DNA from: Bathynomus jamesi
Taxonomy: Eukaryota > Arthropoda > Malacostraca > Isopoda > Cirolanidae
Assembly (NCBI GenBank): GCA_023014485.1
Contig: JAJOZX010001002.1
Coordinates: 564,001-628,000, forward strand
Direction: 5' to 3'
DNA: 64,000 nucleotides
Part shown: positions 62,713-64,000 of the stretch, piece after piece
Layout of the letters: each line of letters starts with the position of its first letter
How positions within the stretch are numbered: the first letter of the stretch is position 1
Notes under the pieces: model-generated
The model's input: the letters and a program-made list of their open reading frames with translations, nothing else
Told to the model about the DNA's origin: nothing
The model's database searches: none
Made by a program: the position numbers and the translations under genes

Positions 62713-64000
62713 ATGGATAAAAAAGTAAAGACAAGGCAGTGTAGTATATGCCCAGTTTTTGGCGCTGCTAAAGAACTAAATAGCAATAGGCTTCCAACCC
62801 AGGGACTTTTTTAAGGAATTTTTACTAGTGGGCCACTTTAAAAAAAAAAGAGCACATACAGTATATCTAAAAAGGGCAGACACCAAGTACTAATACCAAT
62901 ACTAATATACTAATAAAATACTAATCACTGAATAAAATACTAATCACTACGTTATCTTCGGTATCCACAGGTATTCACTATCTATATAAACAGTAATAGT
63001 AAAGTGAAAACCAACACTAAACATCGAAAAAAGCGAAAACGTTACCTCCAGTTCCTCTAAACGCACATAAACAATCCCTCTAACCGCCACAGTCAGTCAC
63101 TCAGCTGATCGCTCCCATTTTCTTCTCAAGTGCATGGGAGACCTTGCTAGAATCAATATTTTTACTCCAAAGCTTAAAATTGACTAGTGGGTCAATAGAA
63201 TGTGATTAGTGGGCGAAATACGAGGGCAAGTGGGCCATTTGGCCCACTAGTATATATGTTAAAAAAGTCCCTGTTCCAACCTATGGAGAAATGTTTAGAC
63301 ATTATTTATGGGTAAGAGCTAACATAAAGTTCACTAATAATAACAAAGATCCTGCAGTCTCTGACGTATCAGAAAAAGTTGCTTTAGATATTGAAAATAT
63401 TTGGGTAAAGGCCTCAATTCCAACAGTTTCTCGCAAAAGAGTTTTGCAGCTTATTCGCTCCTATCATAATAAATATATGGTGTTGATAAAGCCGTACAAA
63501 GTTAGAAAAAGAAACCCAAATTATCAAAACAAATTACAGTTGTTCAGAGAAAAAGCTAAGAATTTATTTGATATTGCTAGCTGCAAATGTGAGTTTGATT
63601 CATGGCACTGATAAAACTAAAAAGGTTCCTCGCATTGATCAAAAATTTCTCACTGATCAAAGGGGAGATAGAAAAATGGCAATTGGGAACATAGATAAAA
63701 TAACAACTGAAAAACTTAAAAAAGAATATGAAACGAAAAGAAGTGGAACTTTCTCGAATTAGCAAAAGCATTTCAACTAATGATGATACTGTAGGCCTAG
63801 GCCTTGATTCTTCTGATTCGGAGGGTGGCATTTCAGCTTGTTCAGGGAAAGAATCAAACCCGACCCAAACAAGAGCTGTTGATGATGCTAGACCGTCCAA
63901 CTCGCATCAACAAATGAGAGTTAATTTAGGAAATGTTGCACAAGTTTGTGATAGATACGGCATATCTGACCGGGCAGGTACATTTTTGGCATCTGCTGCC
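62713..64000 (+). pseudogene. Distant relative of the unplaced TA-transposon protein, N-terminal part, runs off the window
   Basis: A splice-acceptor-like TTCTATTTTTTCAG precedes the Met at 62713 (MDKKVKTRQCSICPVFG). The ORF is broken by a hAT MITE but resumes in phase (GEMFRHYLWVRAN), continues with SYHNKYMVLIKPYKVRK, AKNLFDIASCKCEF, and after a shift near 63597 KKVPRIDQKFLTDQRGDRKM, then ISACSGKESNPTQ, NLGNVAQVCDRYGISDRAGT to the last base. LPT-x-F-x2-YL, K..LFDI, DQ+..RK and CDR.GISD occur in the same order as in the 27262-29748 protein (LPTNRQAFQYFL, LDSLFDI, EDQKTERK, ADRLGLSD). The catalytic part would be beyond the window. Confidence 0.6.
62800..63273. mobile_element. hAT MITE (hAT-J)
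   Basis: 474 bp with CAGGGACTTTTTTAA ends, perfect 8-bp TSD TTCCAACC (62792-62799, 63274-63281), subterminal CTAGTGGGCCA inverted motifs. No coding capacity. Element plus one TSD copy is 482 bp, and excision restores the reading frame of the host gene. Confidence 0.95.

Overview
This is a eukaryotic window made almost entirely of mobile elements, most of them broken and many nested inside one another. I see no intact host gene, rRNA gene or functional tRNA gene. An arthropod is the best guess. Supports are a short (CCTAA)n tract (the arthropod telomere unit), a Polinton/Maverick, a Penelope-like element, CsRn1-type Ty3/gypsy, Tc1/mariner DD37E and DUF4817-type transposons, many hAT elements, and dense AT, GT, GA and AAT microsatellites. 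A crustacean or chelicerate would fit; the sequence does not decide.

Region 1-15 kb is a decayed Polinton. On the minus strand lie the two ends of protein-primed PolB, whose polymerase core is gone and is replaced by a Ty3/gypsy element. On the plus strand follow two small conserved Polinton proteins, a retroviral-type integrase with chromodomain, penton, a pVI-like protein, the double-jelly-roll major capsid protein (split by a 0.95-kb hAT element) and the Ad/Ulp1-type protease. No packaging ATPase is visible. Two uncharacterised minus-strand ORFs and two tandem arrays close the element.

Region 15-26 kb holds a truncated RTE-like retrotransposon, tandem repeats, a mariner fragment, a pogo/Tigger remnant, a tRNA-like SINE, a 5S-rRNA-derived sequence and a hAT (21.8-24.6 kb) split by a DD37E mariner. 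Region 26-35.4 kb is a stack: a tRNA-like sequence was hit by a hAT, that hAT by a second hAT, and that one by a 3.4-kb DNA transposon with TA target duplications and a transposase I cannot place in a named superfamily. Next to it a Penelope-like element was hit twice within about 15 bp, once by a hAT and once by a second, deleted copy of the same TA transposon. Region 35.4-40.4 kb has foldback MITEs, one carrying telomere-like repeats, and two hAT relics.

Region 40.4-48.5 kb is one hAT (TTF zinc finger, DUF4371-like) with a gypsy element having both LTRs inside it. Region 49-61 kb holds three copies (the third at 61.5 kb) of a non-LTR family with a 2A-like motif, and a second non-LTR element with CCCH-like fingers that has been interrupted by two mariners and by the full-length copy of the first family. 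Region 61.4-64 kb has another hAT, a hAT MITE, and the start of a gene that looks like a distant relative of the unplaced TA-transposon protein.

Insertion boundaries were set by eye from terminal inverted repeats and target-site duplications (TSDs); ten hAT elements have perfect or near-perfect 8-bp TSDs. Family names rest on remembered motifs, not on a database search.
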